The notes under the pieces: generated by a model | Seen by the model: only the letters and a program-made list of their open reading frames with translations | Database searches by the model: none | Told to the model about the DNA's origin: nothing | Assembly: GCF_000283655.1 (NCBI RefSeq) | Contig: NC_016622.1 | Location: forward strand, 632,501 to 696,500 | Origin: Azospirillum lipoferum 4B | GTDB lineage: Bacteria; Pseudomonadota; Alphaproteobacteria; Azospirillales; Azospirillaceae | DNA: 64,000 nt | Reading direction: 5' to 3' | Shown here: piece after piece, positions 48,895 to 58,665 of the stretch | How the letters are laid out: the number at the start of each line of letters is the position of its first letter | How positions within the stretch are numbered: the stretch's first letter is position 1 | Program-made: the position numbers and the translations under genes

Positions 48895-49910
48895 GTGTCG
48901 GAGATCGCCATGCCCCGTCGCACCAAAAGCCAGCACTTCCTTCTCAGCGCCGCGGCGCGCACGCTGTCGCTGGCGACCGTGCTGCGCCTGTCGGACACGG
49001 AAGCCGAGACGGTGTTCGCGGCGATCCGCTGGCCGGAGACGAACGGGCGTCCCGTGTGCCCGGCCTGCGATTGTGATGCGGTGTACGACTGCCGCCGGCC
49101 GAGCGGTGCGCCTCGCTGGCGCTGCAAGCGGTGCCGCAAAGACTTCTCCCTCACCTCGGGCACGCTGTTCGCCTTCCACAAGCTGGCGCTCCGGATGTAC
49201 CTCGCCGCCGTGGTGATCTTTGTCAACGAGGTGAAGGGCAAGGGCGCGCTGCCGCTATCGCGTGACCTGGGCGTCCAGTACAAGACGGTGTTCGTGCTGG
49301 CCCACAAGATCCGCGAAGCGATGGCCGCCGAGAGCCGCGGCGTCGTAATCGGCGGCACGGGCAAGGCAGCGGAGATCGATGGGGCCTACTTCGGCGGCCA
49401 CACGTCCGCCCGGAGAACCGCAAGACGGAGCGCAAGGACCGCCGGCTTGCTATCAACCAGACCGGCAAGCGCCGGTGTGTCGTCACCATCCGCGAGCGCG
49501 ACGGCCGCACCCTGACCGGCGTGTTCCCGTCCGAGGACGCCGCCGGCAGCTTCATCCGCTCGCGCGTCACCAAGGGCACCGAAGTGCATGCGGACGAGTC
49601 CAGCGCCTGGAACGACCTGCACGCCCGCTACCCGATGCACCGCATCAACCACCAGGACGCCTACAGTCAGGACGGCGCCTGCACCAACGGAGCGGAATCC
49701 TTCTTCTCGCGCATCCGCCGCGGGGAGATCGGGCACCATCATCACATCTCGGGCCTTTACCTGCACCGCTACGCCCAGGAAGCCGCCTTCCGGGAAGACC
49801 ACCGCCGGACCAGCAACGGCGAGCAGTTCCGTGCTGTCCTCGCCCTGGTGACGCGCAATGACCCGTCAGTGGACTTCTGCGGCTACTGGCAGCGCGCTTA
49901 CGCGGCGTGA
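48895..49910 (+). pseudogene. IS1595-family (ISXO2-like) transposase, frameshifted
   Basis: The first part encodes the N-terminal zinc-finger region (VCPACDCDAVYDCRRPSGAPRWRCKRCRKDFSLTSGTLF) and the start of the catalytic domain up to AAEIDGAYFGGH. At about 49400-49404 protein-like sequence moves to another frame (VRPENRKTERKDRRLAINQTGK) and continues through VHADESSAWNDLHARY and HRINHQDAYSQDGACTNGAESFFSRIRRGEIGHHHHISG to 49910. A one-base loss explains the change. No slippery run is present, so I call it a pseudogene rather than programmed frameshifting. Terminal repeats were not found. Confidence 0.8.
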
Positions 49911-50359
49911 TCGGCGGGTTCGGCCGGAAGGCGCCAGCGGGCGCCCAGGCCATTGCCGATCTTCTCCACCGTGCCCTTGCCTTTCTGGGCGGTCAGGGTG
50001 TTGAGCACGCGCTGGATGAAATCGGAGCGGGTCTTGCGGTCTTCCGGATCGAGCCCTTTGTCGCGCATGGCGGCGACGGCGATCTGCTCAGCGGCAACGA
50101 CACGTCCCTCTGCCATGCGCAGCGCCTCCAGGCAGCGGCGCGCCAGCTCGCCGGTGGCGAAGTAGTGGGAGCGCGCCGCCGGCGGCCTCTTCGGCGCGAT
50201 GCTCTCCGGCTCCAGCTCCGGGGCGAACAGGCGCAAGGTGGCGTCCAGATGCACCAGGTCGGCCCGGTGCTGAGCCATTCGCTTCTCAAGCTCAAGGATT
50301 GCCCCGGAGATCTCGGCCCGCTTCTCCCGCAAGGCGCTGACGACGTGCGGCTCGCCCAT
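49898..50359 (-). CDS. Hypothetical protein, possible IS1595 passenger gene
   Basis: 153 residues, start MGEPHVVSALREKRAEISGA. The N-terminal half is a long helix (REKRAEISGAILELEKRMAQHRADLVHLDATLRLF); the C-terminal half resembles a winged helix (RVVAAEQIAVAAMRDKG, DFIQRVLNTLTAQKGKGTVEKIGNGLGARWRL). The family seems frequent in alphaproteobacterial mobile regions (recollection). Its 3' end overlaps the transposase 3' end by 13 bases tail to tail, and IS1595 elements are known to carry passenger genes. DNA binding is a guess. Confidence 0.7.
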   Translation of the reverse strand: MGEPHVVSALREKRAEISGAILELEKRMAQHRADLVHLDATLRLFAPELEPESIAPKRPPAARSHYFATGELARRCLEALRMAEGRVVAAEQIAVAAMRDKGLDPEDRKTRSDFIQRVLNTLTAQKGKGTVEKIGNGLGARWRLPAEPADHAA

Positions 50360-50411
50360 ACTCCATGCCCCTCCTGTTCGGCTTCAGGGCTGTAAAGGCC
50401 GAATGAAGTTT

Positions 50412-52150
50412 GGCCCATCCGCATTCCCGATGCAGATCGAAGCGAGGATGAGCACATAGAGGGAACGATTTTCCTCCAGAGCCCCGGTTTCCTTGTCCAA
50501 ATCACTGCTTTCGTTGCTCCCAACCGGCCTTGTCGTCGATCAGGTTTCCGTCGACGCTGATCGGGTGGCGATCACGGCCCACATGCGGGCCACAAGGGCG
50601 GCCTGTCCGCTGTGCCATTGCCCCTCCGCACGCGTCCACAGTCGGTACTCCCGACATCTGGGCGACCTGCCGTGGCAGGGCCGGGTTGGCGACCTCCACC
50701 TGCAGGTTCGCCGCTTCCGGTGTGCGGTGGCGGACTGTCCCCGCCGCATCTTCGCCGAGCCGCTGCCCACGGTGGCGGCCCCTCGGGTCCGGCGCACCCG
50801 GCGGCTTGCCGAGGCGCAGCGCGCCATTGCACTGAGTGCCGGCGGAAATCCCGGCGCCCGGCTGTCCACACGGCTCGCCATGCCGGTCAGTGGCGACACG
50901 CTGCTGCGCCTGATCCGCGCGGTGCCCGTGGTGCCGGCCCCACCGCCTCAAATCGTCGGGATCGATGACTGGGCTTGGCGCCGGGGTAAGCGCTACGGCA
51001 CCATCATCGTCGATCTCGAACGCAACCGCCCCATCGACCTCCTGCCCGACCGTCAGGCCGACACCGTTGCCGCATGGCTGAAAGCCCATCCTGGTGTCGA
51101 GATCGTCGCCCGTGACCGTGCTGGCGCCTACGCCGATGGCGTCCGTCAGGGCGCGCCCTCCGCTACCCAGGTCGCGGATCGCTGGCACCTCCTGCACAAT
51201 GTGACCGACACCTTGCGGGAGGTCCTCACCGGCCATCACCGCGACCTCCGAGCCGCCGCCAAGCTGGCTGTCGCTCCGCTGGGCAAAACCGAGCAGGACC
51301 CGCACCTGCTGCTGTCGGATGAGGTTTCCAGTCCACCGACCCGGCGAGAGCAGCGGAGCGCTGCCCTTCATGCCGCCCGCCATGCCCGCCATGACGAGGT
51401 CGTCGCGCTGAAAACCCGCGGGTGGTCGCAAACGCGTATCGCTGAAACGCTCCACCTCGATCGCAAAACGGTGCGGGTGTGGCTGCGGTCCGGGCAGCCG
51501 CCGGCATGGCGTCAGCCGGCCAAGGGGAGCCGGCTTGATCCGTTCCTCGATCACCTGCAGCAGCGCTGGGATGACGGCTGCCACAACGCCGCTCAGCTCT
51601 GCCGGGAGATCAAATCCCTCGGCTTTACCGGTCAGCGGACACTGGTTCGGGACTGGGCACGGCCTCTGCGACAGGCCGTAGGAAGTGCAGCATCCATGGC
51701 ATTGGCATCATGGCCGGCACCGTCGCGCCGACGGGCAGCATGGCTGGTGATTGCCGACGAGCATGAGGTCGACCCGACCGAACAGGCCTTCGTCTCGGCC
51801 CTGATCGCCCGATCGCCGGAACTGGCACGGACCATCACCGTGGCCCGTGCCTTTCGGGCGATGGTCCGGGGACAACGAGCCGGAGAGTTGGACAACTGGC
51901 TGTTGACGGCGGACGGCACCCCCTTGGCGGGCTTTGCCAATGGTTTGAAGAGCGACCTTGCCGCTGTACGGGCGGCTCTGTCGCTGCCGTGGAGCACCGG
52001 GCCGGTGGAGGGGCAGATCAGCAGGCTGAAGACGATCAAGCGCATGATGAACGGCCGCGGCGGCTTCGATTTGCTGCGTCATCGCGTGCTTGAGGCTGCC
52101 TGAATGCACAAGCCTAGGCTGCTACCCTGCACCGGGAATGCGGATGGGCC
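50412..52150 (+). mobile_element. ISL3-family insertion sequence
   Basis: About 1.74 kb. Left end GGCCCATCCGCATTCCCG followed by ATGCA (50412-50434); the right end is its inverted copy at 52128-52150 with one mismatch in 23. No 8-base target duplication is seen (left flank TGAAGTTT, right flank CAGCGCCG), so one flank was probably lost after insertion. Its right end lies inside the integrase gene. Confidence 0.88.
50493..52103 (+). CDS. ISL3-family transposase
   Basis: 536 residues if the TTG at 50493 is used (MSKSLLSLLPTGLVVD); this start is uncertain. The N-terminal zinc-finger has CPLCHCPSARVHSRYSR and DLPWQGRVGDLHLQVRRFRC..CPRRIFAE, typical of ISL3. The catalytic DDE region includes VGIDDWAWRRGKRYGTIIVDLE, ARDRAGAYADGVRQGAPSATQVADRWHLL and a C-terminal STGPVEGQISRLKTIKRMMNGRGGFDLLRHRVL. 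Complete and probably active. Confidence 0.93.
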   Translation: MSKSLLSLLPTGLVVDQVSVDADRVAITAHMRATRAACPLCHCPSARVHSRYSRHLGDLPWQGRVGDLHLQVRRFRCAVADCPRRIFAEPLPTVAAPRVRRTRRLAEAQRAIALSAGGNPGARLSTRLAMPVSGDTLLRLIRAVPVVPAPPPQIVGIDDWAWRRGKRYGTIIVDLERNRPIDLLPDRQADTVAAWLKAHPGVEIVARDRAGAYADGVRQGAPSATQVADRWHLLHNVTDTLREVLTGHHRDLRAAAKLAVAPLGKTEQDPHLLLSDEVSSPPTRREQRSAALHAARHARHDEVVALKTRGWSQTRIAETLHLDRKTVRVWLRSGQPPAWRQPAKGSRLDPFLDHLQQRWDDGCHNAAQLCREIKSLGFTGQRTLVRDWARPLRQAVGSAASMALASWPAPSRRRAAWLVIADEHEVDPTEQAFVSALIARSPELARTITVARAFRAMVRGQRAGELDNWLLTADGTPLAGFANGLKSDLAAVRAALSLPWSTGPVEGQISRLKTIKRMMNGRGGFDLLRHRVLEAA

Positions 52151-53247
52151 CAGCGCCGGCCTTCCGCGTCACGGTGGCTCAGCTTGTCGGTCAGCAGCCG
52201 GGCGGCGCACGCGAGCCCGTCTACGGTCAGCGTGCCCGCGGTCTTGCCGCTTGGGCTGGGAAACAGCGGGCCATCCCCGCACGCCTGCTGGCGGTGGCGC
52301 AGGACCCTGAGTGCCAAGGGCGGAAGCGGAAGATCGCGGCGGGCCGCTGCGGTCTTGCCGCCGTGCGCGGCCACCCGCAGCAGGATAAAGCCCGTCTCGC
52401 GGTCCTCCTGGATGTCGCTAGCCTGGATGCGCAGCACCTCCCCGGCGCGCAGGCCGAGCAGCAGCGCCAGGGCCATGGCGTCGAGCGTCTGCCGGCTGAT
52501 CGGGCGGGTGCCGTCCGCCTCCCGCTGATAGATCGTGCGGCCGTCCAGCAGACCGAGCGCCAGGGCGAGTTTGCCGAGTTCACCGTCGCTCAGAATGCGG
52601 TCCCGCGAGCGCTCCGCGGCGGCCGATACCAGCAGCCGGTCGGCCGTGCCGCGGGTGGGAAGCCATCCCTTATCCTCCAGGTGCCGCCACAGCGCGGTGA
52701 TCACGCTGCCCAGCCGGCGCGTCTGCACGCCCTTTTGCTTGGCCTTGGCTTGGCGCCGCGCCTCGCGGTCCACCACGGCCGACAGCATGGCGCGATCGAC
52801 GTCGGCCGGCGCGAGCTTGCCCAGCGCCGGCACAAGGTGGAGCTTCAGCAGCCGTTCCCGTTCCTTCCAGTAGCGTTCCGCCCGCCCGACTGCCTTCAGG
52901 TGCGCGATGTAGAGCGTGGCCGCGTCGGCCACCGTGCGCGGTTTTTCCAGGCCGAGGACCGCCCGCGTTTCGGCCGCCTTCGGGTCCTGGCCGCTGCGCG
53001 CCTCCGAGACGATCCGGCCGGCCTCCAGCCGGGCATCGGACAGCGATACCGCCGGATAGGCGCCCAGCGCGACGCGGCGCTGGATGCCCTTGCCGCCGCT
53101 CTCCGCGCGGACGCGGCAGCGCAGGTACCACGTCTTGGTGCCGCTCGGATGAACCTGCAATTCGAGGCCGCCGCCGTCCCTCAGAATGGTGCGAACCCCG
53201 TCCTTGGCGCGGGTGTGGCGGATCGTCGTGTCGGTCAGTCTGGGCAT
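52114..53247 (-). CDS. Island tyrosine recombinase (integrase), C-terminus destroyed by ISL3
   Basis: Phage-type site-specific integrase, 377 residues as it stands. The N-terminal DUF4102-like domain reads LTDTTIRHTRAKDGVRTILRDGGGLELQVHPSGTKTWYLR, with LGAYPAVSLSDAR. The catalytic part keeps the first Arg (LLLGLRAGEVLRI, R267) and a Lys hairpin. The protein ends GRRW then AHPHSRCRVAA, and those last eleven residues come from the ISL3 terminal repeat. The HxxR box, second His and catalytic Tyr are all missing, so recombination activity must be lost. It lies 250 bases from the right att site. Confidence 0.93.
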   Translation of the reverse strand: MPRLTDTTIRHTRAKDGVRTILRDGGGLELQVHPSGTKTWYLRCRVRAESGGKGIQRRVALGAYPAVSLSDARLEAGRIVSEARSGQDPKAAETRAVLGLEKPRTVADAATLYIAHLKAVGRAERYWKERERLLKLHLVPALGKLAPADVDRAMLSAVVDREARRQAKAKQKGVQTRRLGSVITALWRHLEDKGWLPTRGTADRLLVSAAAERSRDRILSDGELGKLALALGLLDGRTIYQREADGTRPISRQTLDAMALALLLGLRAGEVLRIQASDIQEDRETGFILLRVAAHGGKTAAARRDLPLPPLALRVLRHRQQACGDGPLFPSPSGKTAGTLTVDGLACAARLLTDKLSHRDAEGRRWAHPHSRCRVAA

Positions 53248-54072
53248 GGCCGTTCTTAGACTGTCAGAAATACAGTCCGATAAATGGTGTCACAGCCGGT
53301 GTCACACAAATCACGGATGCCACAGGAAAGAGTGGCAAATCCAAGCGTAGCCGCGGCAGCCCAGTCAGTCGCCTGTATGATATCACGCTTTCCGGATTAG
53401 CCTCGAAACTTCAGCCGCTTGCCGGCATATAGGGTTTCGGCATTTCCAGCGTTTTCCGGCCCTCGCGTTCGCCTTGCCGAAGGGCCTGAAATACTGATGG
53501 AGATGCAGAGCGAGGACTATCTGCACAGGCAGCACTTGACCTGAGGGTTCCCGCTGCCTGTGCAGGCGCGTGCCAGCCATCCAGTGGCAGCCCCGCGTCC
53601 GGGGCCGAGCGAAAGTCCTGCCGGTCAGGCTCTCCGCTCAATATCATGGGCGTCAAGGCGGTGAGCGTACGATCGCCGCGCAGCTCCGATTGGCGATGAT
53701 CGTCGGCGACCGGCGTCGTCGCGGTCTTCCACGATCTCCGAATGGCCCGACGGCACCCCCGTTCCGTGGCGTGGCGGAATGGTGACTTGGCTTTCTCGCT
53801 CCTGGCATCGAACGAAGATTGCTGTGGTGTGGAGCGAATATTCGTAGGAACAGATAACAATGGCTGCCGACGTGCGCTGAATTCTCCATTCAACAGATTC
53901 CCAAATAATGAAACAAAAATACGTCAAAGTTTATTGAAATTATGAAATGCGCGTTTTCGTGTTGGAATGGCTTCTGGGGTTTTCCCTGATTGATGATGGA
54001 AGTGAAGATTATAGGCTCATCATCCGGGTGGCTTTCAGTTAATTCCGAAGTCTTGCCGGGAGATGACGTTCA
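53248..54072. other. Gene-poor region spanning island right end and old zapE downstream flank
   Basis: Up to about 53493 this is island DNA (two GGTGTCACA copies at 53286-53294 and 53298-53306). The right att site follows at 53494-53544, then original chromosomal DNA downstream of zapE. The last 200 bases are AT-rich and should contain the promoter of the chemoreceptor that begins at 54073. No gene supported. Confidence 0.6.
53494..53544 (+). repeat. attR: displaced original 3' end of zapE
   Basis: Encodes LMEMQSEDYLHRQHLT plus stop in the zapE reading sense, with no gene upstream of it. The first 23 bases equal 33811-33833; the remainder differs mainly at third codon positions. Codon choice here (GAC, CAC, ACC) is nearer to the host's GC-rich style than the copy now ending zapE, which suggests this is the native end. 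Confidence 0.85.
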
Positions 54073-55770
54073 ATGTTCAGCTGGTTCAGCAATCAAAGAG
54101 TGATCGTGAAGATCCTCACGCCTGTGCTCCTGCTGCTGATTTTCATGGGAGCGATTGCCGTGACGGCACTTCAGCGACTGACTTTGGTTCAGCAGGTTGC
54201 CGAATACGCGCTTACTGTGGAGGCTTCGCGTCGCGCGACCATTCTTGATATCGGTCGTCATCTCAACTCAGCAACCGCTGCCGAGAAGAACGTCATTCTC
54301 GAAAATGTTCCCGACGAACAGCGACGCTTCGCGGCGCTGTTCACCGAGGCGATGGCACTGACGGACAAGGCGATTGCCGAACTTGCCCTGACTGCCGACA
54401 GCGACCTCCGCCGCGAAACGGGCGTGAAGATCAAGGCGCTGGTCGATGCCTATCGGGAGAACGCCTTGAAGGTCATCGACCTCGCCCTGCAGGACAAGGA
54501 TGACGAGGCTTATTCCCTCAGCATCGGCAATGGGGCGAGGAATCGCCGCGCCGCATCGATCCTGATCGACGAGCGGGTCGAGATCACCCGCCAGGGCATG
54601 GAGAAGGCGATCAGGGAGACCCGTGCCGTCGCCGAGCAGACCCACGATGTGGTCCTGATGTTATCCGTCGCCGGCATACTGCTGGGACTGGCGCTGTCGC
54701 TGTCCATTGTGATCTATCTGATCGTCCGCCCGCTGAAGCGCATCACCGATTCGATGACCCGCGTCTCACAAGGCGACCTGGATTTTCCCATCGATGGCAC
54801 GGAACGTCGCGACGAGGTCGGACTGCTCGCCCGTACGCTGGACGTTTTCAAGAGCAATGCGCTGGAAGTCCGGCGCCTGACCGCCGAGCAGGAGGCGCAG
54901 AAGGCTCATACCGAGGTGGAGCGCAAGGCCGAGATGCGCCGGCTCGCCGACCGGTTCGAGGGCAGCGTCAGCGCCATCGTCCAGAATGTCGCATCGTCGG
55001 CCACACAGATGCAGGGCGCGGCCGGAACCCTGTCCTCGTCGGCGACCCAGTCGACCGTCCAGGCGACCGCCGTGGCAGCGGCGTCCGAGCAGTCCAGCGC
55101 CAACGTTCAGACGGTTGCGTCCGCAACGGAGGAATTGGCCGCCTCGATCCTTGAAATCGGTCGCCAGGTGTCGAACCAGAGCGCCATTTCGGCGACCGCG
55201 GTGCAGGAGGCCGACCGCACCAACGCCAGCATGCAGCTGCTGGTCGATACCGCGAACCAGATCGGCGCGGTGGTCGACCTGATCAACTCCATCGCCGGCC
55301 AGACCAATCTGCTGGCTCTGAACGCCACCATCGAGGCGGCGCGGGCGGGGGAGGCGGGCAAGGGCTTCGCCGTGGTCGCCAGCGAGGTTAAGGCACTCGC
55401 CAGCCAGACCGCCCGTGCGACCGAGGAAATCCAGGCGAAGGTGAAGGAAATCCAGAGCGCCACCGGCGGCGCACAGGAGGCGGTTGCCGGAATTGCCGGG
55501 ATCATCGGGCGGATGAGCGAAATCTCGTCGGCCATCGCCGCCGCCATCGAAGAGCAGAATGCCGCGACCGCCGAAATCTCCAGCAACGTCGCCCAGGCGG
55601 CCCGCGGCAGCGAACAGGTGTCCACCAACATCGTCGGCGTGACCAGGGCCGCCACCGAAACCGGCGCGGCGGCCGATCAGGTGCTGACCACCGCGAATGT
55701 CCTGGCGACGGAGGCCGACCGGCTGAAGGGTGAGGTTGCCAACTTCATCGGCACCGTCCGGGCGGCCTGA
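54073..55770 (+). CDS. Methyl-accepting chemotaxis protein, four-helix-bundle type
   Basis: 565 residues. First membrane helix [20 protein letters not shown], then a periplasmic helical domain of about 160 residues (four-helix bundle), second helix [26 protein letters not shown], and HAMP ([42 protein letters not shown]). The signalling domain tip is [36 protein letters not shown]. No pentapeptide CheR docking site at the C-terminus (ends [11 protein letters not shown]). It was the neighbour of zapE before the island arrived. Ligand unknown. Confidence 0.95.
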   Translation: MFSWFSNQRVIVKILTPVLLLLIFMGAIAVTALQRLTLVQQVAEYALTVEASRRATILDIGRHLNSATAAEKNVILENVPDEQRRFAALFTEAMALTDKAIAELALTADSDLRRETGVKIKALVDAYRENALKVIDLALQDKDDEAYSLSIGNGARNRRAASILIDERVEITRQGMEKAIRETRAVAEQTHDVVLMLSVAGILLGLALSLSIVIYLIVRPLKRITDSMTRVSQGDLDFPIDGTERRDEVGLLARTLDVFKSNALEVRRLTAEQEAQKAHTEVERKAEMRRLADRFEGSVSAIVQNVASSATQMQGAAGTLSSSATQSTVQATAVAAASEQSSANVQTVASATEELAASILEIGRQVSNQSAISATAVQEADRTNASMQLLVDTANQIGAVVDLINSIAGQTNLLALNATIEAARAGEAGKGFAVVASEVKALASQTARATEEIQAKVKEIQSATGGAQEAVAGIAGIIGRMSEISSAIAAAIEEQNAATAEISSNVAQAARGSEQVSTNIVGVTRAATETGAAADQVLTTANVLATEADRLKGEVANFIGTVRAA

Positions 55771-55791
55771 CGGCGTACCGCCGGTTGTCCC

Positions 55792-56706
55792 TCATCGTCC
55801 CGCCCGCCGCCGCAACTCCTCGAAGTCGCGGCCGGCGTGGTGGGAGGAGCGGGTCAGCGGCGTCGCCGACACCATCAGGAAGCCCTTCGCCCGCGCTACC
55901 GTGCCATATCGCTCGAACTCCTCCGGTGTGACGTGGCGGGCGACCGGGTGGTGGTTGGGGGTCGGGCGGAGATACTGGCCGATGGTCAGGAAATCCACCC
56001 CCGCCGCCCGCAGGTCGTCCATCACCTGCAACACCTCCGCCGGTTCCTCGCCAAGCCCGACCATGATGCCGGACTTGGTGAAGATGGTCGGGTCGCGTTC
56101 CTTCACCCGCTCCAGCAGGCGCAGCGAGCCGTAATAGCGCGCCCCCGGCCGCACGTCGGCATAGAGTCGCGGCACGGTTTCCAGATTGTGGTTGTAGACG
56201 TCGGGCCGGGCATCGACGACGGATTCCACCGCCCCCGGCTTGTTGCGGAAGTCCGGCGTCAGCACCTCCACCGTCGTGGTGGGGGCGGTGTCGCGCAGGC
56301 GGCGGATGCAGCGGGCGAAATGAGCGGCGCCGCCGTCCGGCAGGTCGTCGCGGTCGACCGAGGTGATGACGACATGGGCAAGGCCCAGTTCGCCGACCGC
56401 CTCGGCCAGCCGGTCCGGCTCGTGGGGATCGAGCGCGTCCGGCCGGCCGGTGGCGACGTTGCAGAAGGCGCAGGCCCGCGTACACACGCTGCCCAGGATC
56501 ATCACCGTGGCGTGCCGTTTGCTCCAGCATTCGCCGATGTTGGGGCAGGCGGCCTCCTCGCAGACCGTGTTCAGGCCGTGGCGGCGAACCAGCGACTGCG
56601 TGTCCTCGAACGCCGTCCCGCCGGGAGCGCGGGCGCGGAGCCAGGCCGGCTTCTCGGCCCGGTGCTCCGGGCGGGCGGTTTTCATGTGCATCGCGGGCAG
56701 GGCCAT
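55792..56706 (-). CDS. lipA: Lipoyl synthase (cluster-associated copy)
   Basis: Radical SAM enzyme that inserts sulfur at C6 and C8 of octanoyl groups to make lipoyl. 304 residues. The auxiliary cluster cysteines are C49, C54 and C60 (CX4CX5C); the radical SAM cluster is C75, C79 and C82 ([11 protein letters not shown]). The conserved C-terminal RSSHHAG serine motif is present. Its start ATG overlaps the stop of the 2,3-butanediol dehydrogenase gene, so it is the last gene of the acetoin cluster and probably serves the lipoyl domain of the E2 protein encoded there. Confidence 0.96.
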   Translation of the reverse strand: MALPAMHMKTARPEHRAEKPAWLRARAPGGTAFEDTQSLVRRHGLNTVCEEAACPNIGECWSKRHATVMILGSVCTRACAFCNVATGRPDALDPHEPDRLAEAVGELGLAHVVITSVDRDDLPDGGAAHFARCIRRLRDTAPTTTVEVLTPDFRNKPGAVESVVDARPDVYNHNLETVPRLYADVRPGARYYGSLRLLERVKERDPTIFTKSGIMVGLGEEPAEVLQVMDDLRAAGVDFLTIGQYLRPTPNHHPVARHVTPEEFERYGTVARAKGFLMVSATPLTRSSHHAGRDFEELRRRAGR

Positions 56707-57836
56707 CAGTGGACGAGCTCCGGCTGTTCCGCCGCCGCGGTGACCGCCTGCGGCTGCACGATGATCTTAACGTTGCGGTCCTTGTGGGCGACCAGCTCCT
56801 CGAAGCCGCCGCTGACGATGTCGTCCAGCGTGATGCGGCCGGTGATCAGCGGCTGCACGTCGATGCGGCCGTCGGCGATGAAGCGGATGACGTCGGCGAA
56901 CTCGCCATTGTAGGCCAGCGAACCGATGATCTGCTTCTCGGTGGCGACGATCTCGAAGAAGTTGAAGGAGCTCGGCTCCTCGAAGATGCCGACCAGCACG
57001 GTCTTACCGGCCTTGCGGATCACGTCGATGGCGAGCTTCGCGGTGTCGCGGTGGCCGATGCATTCGAACGACACGTCGGCACCGTAACCGCCGGTCAGCG
57101 CCTTCACCTCCGCCACCGCATCGCAGTCCTTGGGGTCGAGCACGATGCTGGCGCCGACCTCCAGCGCCTTGGCCTTGCGGGCGGCGGACATCTCCAGGAC
57201 GATGATCCGCCCGGCCCCCGCAGCCTTCGCGCACATGATGGTGCAGAGGCCGATGGTGCCGGCGCCGACCACCACCACCGTCTCGCCGACGATGCTGCCG
57301 GCCTTCTTCACCGCATGCATGCCGACCGCCAGCGGCTCGATCAGGGCGCCGGCCTCGGTCGGGAAGCCGTCGGGCAGCTTGTAGAGCAATTCGGCCGGGA
57401 CGTTGACCAGGCTGGCGAAGGCGCCGTTGTTCATCAGGCCGGTGAAGGCCAGCTTCTCGCAGATGTTGTACATGCCGTGCTTGCAGTAATAGCACTCGCC
57501 GCAATGCTGACAGGCGTCGGCCGCCACCCGGTCACCCACAGCGAAGCCGGTGACACCCTCGCCCAGCGTCGCGATCTCGCCGCTGAACTCGTGCCCCAGG
57601 ATGCACTGGCCCTTCAGCCCGGTCAGTGGGTGGGGGGTGTCGACGGGGATGAAGACCGGGCCGGCGACATACTCGTGCAGGTCGGACCCGCAGATGCCGC
57701 ACCAATGCACCTTGATCTGCACCCATCCCGCGGGCGGCGCGCCCGGCAGCGGCACGTCCTCGACCCGGATGTCCTTGCGGCCATGCCAGACGGCGGCCTT
57801 CATCGTGGTCGCCGGATCCTTGGTTATCGCATTCAT
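56706..57836 (-). CDS. 2,3-butanediol dehydrogenase (zinc alcohol dehydrogenase family)
   Basis: 376 residues from ATG 57836 ([19 protein letters not shown]). Catalytic zinc site [12 protein letters not shown] and GHEFSGEI; structural zinc cysteines in [18 protein letters not shown]; Rossmann motif [21 protein letters not shown]. Blocks such as [15 protein letters not shown] match (R,R)-butanediol dehydrogenases, which oxidise 2,3-butanediol to acetoin. Position with aco genes supports that use; another secondary alcohol cannot be excluded. It follows the short-chain dehydrogenase gene by 43 bases. Confidence 0.88.
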   Translation of the reverse strand: MNAITKDPATTMKAAVWHGRKDIRVEDVPLPGAPPAGWVQIKVHWCGICGSDLHEYVAGPVFIPVDTPHPLTGLKGQCILGHEFSGEIATLGEGVTGFAVGDRVAADACQHCGECYYCKHGMYNICEKLAFTGLMNNGAFASLVNVPAELLYKLPDGFPTEAGALIEPLAVGMHAVKKAGSIVGETVVVVGAGTIGLCTIMCAKAAGAGRIIVLEMSAARKAKALEVGASIVLDPKDCDAVAEVKALTGGYGADVSFECIGHRDTAKLAIDVIRKAGKTVLVGIFEEPSSFNFFEIVATEKQIIGSLAYNGEFADVIRFIADGRIDVQPLITGRITLDDIVSGGFEELVAHKDRNVKIIVQPQAVTAAAEQPELVH

Positions 57837-57879
57837 GGTGTTTTCCTCCGGTTTTATCGTTGTCGGCGTTCGCGGTGGC

Positions 57880-58665
57880 TCAGGCGAAGACCATCCCGCC
57901 ATCGACCAGCAGCGATTGGCCGGTCATGAAGTCGCTGTCGGACGAGGCGAGGAAGCGCGCCACGCCGACCAGATCCTCGGCACGCGACGGCCGGCCCAGC
58001 ACGGCGCCGGCGGCGAACATGTCGAAGGCCTCGTTTTCCGACTTGGTGATGCCGGTGTCGCGGAAGCCCTGGTCGATGATCTTCCACATCTCAGTCGCCA
58101 CCACGCCGGGGCAGATGGCGTTGGCGGTGATGCCTTCCTTGCCGAAGCCGCGGGCGGCGGCCTGGGTCAGGGCCACGACGGCGAACTTGCTGGCGGAGTA
58201 ATGGGCCAACGGCTCGTAGCCCTGCTTGCCGGCGATGGAGGCGGTGTTGACGATCTTGCCGCCGCCGCCCTGCGCGCGGAAGGTCTTGATGGCTTCCTGC
58301 ATGCCGATCAGCACGCCCAGCGCATTGACGTCGTTGACCGTGTGCCAGTCGTCCTCGGTGATGTCGAGGAAGGGCTTGGTCTGGGCGATGCCGGCATTGT
58401 TGAAGATGACGTCGAGCCGGCCATGGGCCTTCGCCGTCTCGTCGATCATGCGGCGGACGGCGGCACGGTCGCGGACATCGACGGTGACGGCGATGGCTGT
58501 GCCGCCGGCCGCGCGGATGGCGTCTGCCACCTGCCGGGCGTCGGCCTCGGTGCGGTCGGCGATGGTCAGCTTGGCACCGTCGGCGGCCAGCGCCTTGGCG
58601 ATGGTGGCGCCGATGCCGCGGCCGGCGCCGGTGACGATGATGCTCTTGTCCTTGAGATCAGGCAT
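57880..58665 (-). CDS. Short-chain dehydrogenase, probable acetoin/diacetyl reductase
   Basis: 261-residue classical SDR. Cofactor motif TGAGRGIGATIAKAL (10-25 or so), NNAG in IFNNAGIAQ, and the catalytic Ser-Tyr-Lys in NTASIAGKQGYEPLAHYSASKFAVV. C-terminal GRPSRAEDLVGVARFLASSDSDFMTGQSLLVDGGM is standard. Together with the zinc dehydrogenase it would interconvert diacetyl, acetoin and 2,3-butanediol. Substrate is assigned from context. Confidence 0.85.
   Translation of the reverse strand: MPDLKDKSIIVTGAGRGIGATIAKALAADGAKLTIADRTEADARQVADAIRAAGGTAIAVTVDVRDRAAVRRMIDETAKAHGRLDVIFNNAGIAQTKPFLDITEDDWHTVNDVNALGVLIGMQEAIKTFRAQGGGGKIVNTASIAGKQGYEPLAHYSASKFAVVALTQAAARGFGKEGITANAICPGVVATEMWKIIDQGFRDTGITKSENEAFDMFAAGAVLGRPSRAEDLVGVARFLASSDSDFMTGQSLLVDGGMVFA

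Larger units (their letters stand above)
33811..53544. mobile_element. Integrated genomic island at the zapE 3' end (19.7 kb)
   Basis: Bounded by the duplicated zapE 3' end, with a tyrosine recombinase gene next to the right border and copies of GGTGTCACA just inside both ends. Contents: XRE regulator, broken small gene, IS21 and IS30 remnants, IS630, the seven-gene stator/cytoskeleton operon, a small unknown gene, a frameshifted IS1595-type transposase with a possible passenger gene, ISL3, and the truncated integrase. With the integrase C-terminus lost, the island should be unable to excise by itself. Confidence 0.85.

Noticed and set aside
50404-52158. Target-site duplication for the ISL3 element
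   Set aside because: The 8 bases flanking the two ends (TGAAGTTT and CAGCGCCG) do not match, so no duplication can be claimed.
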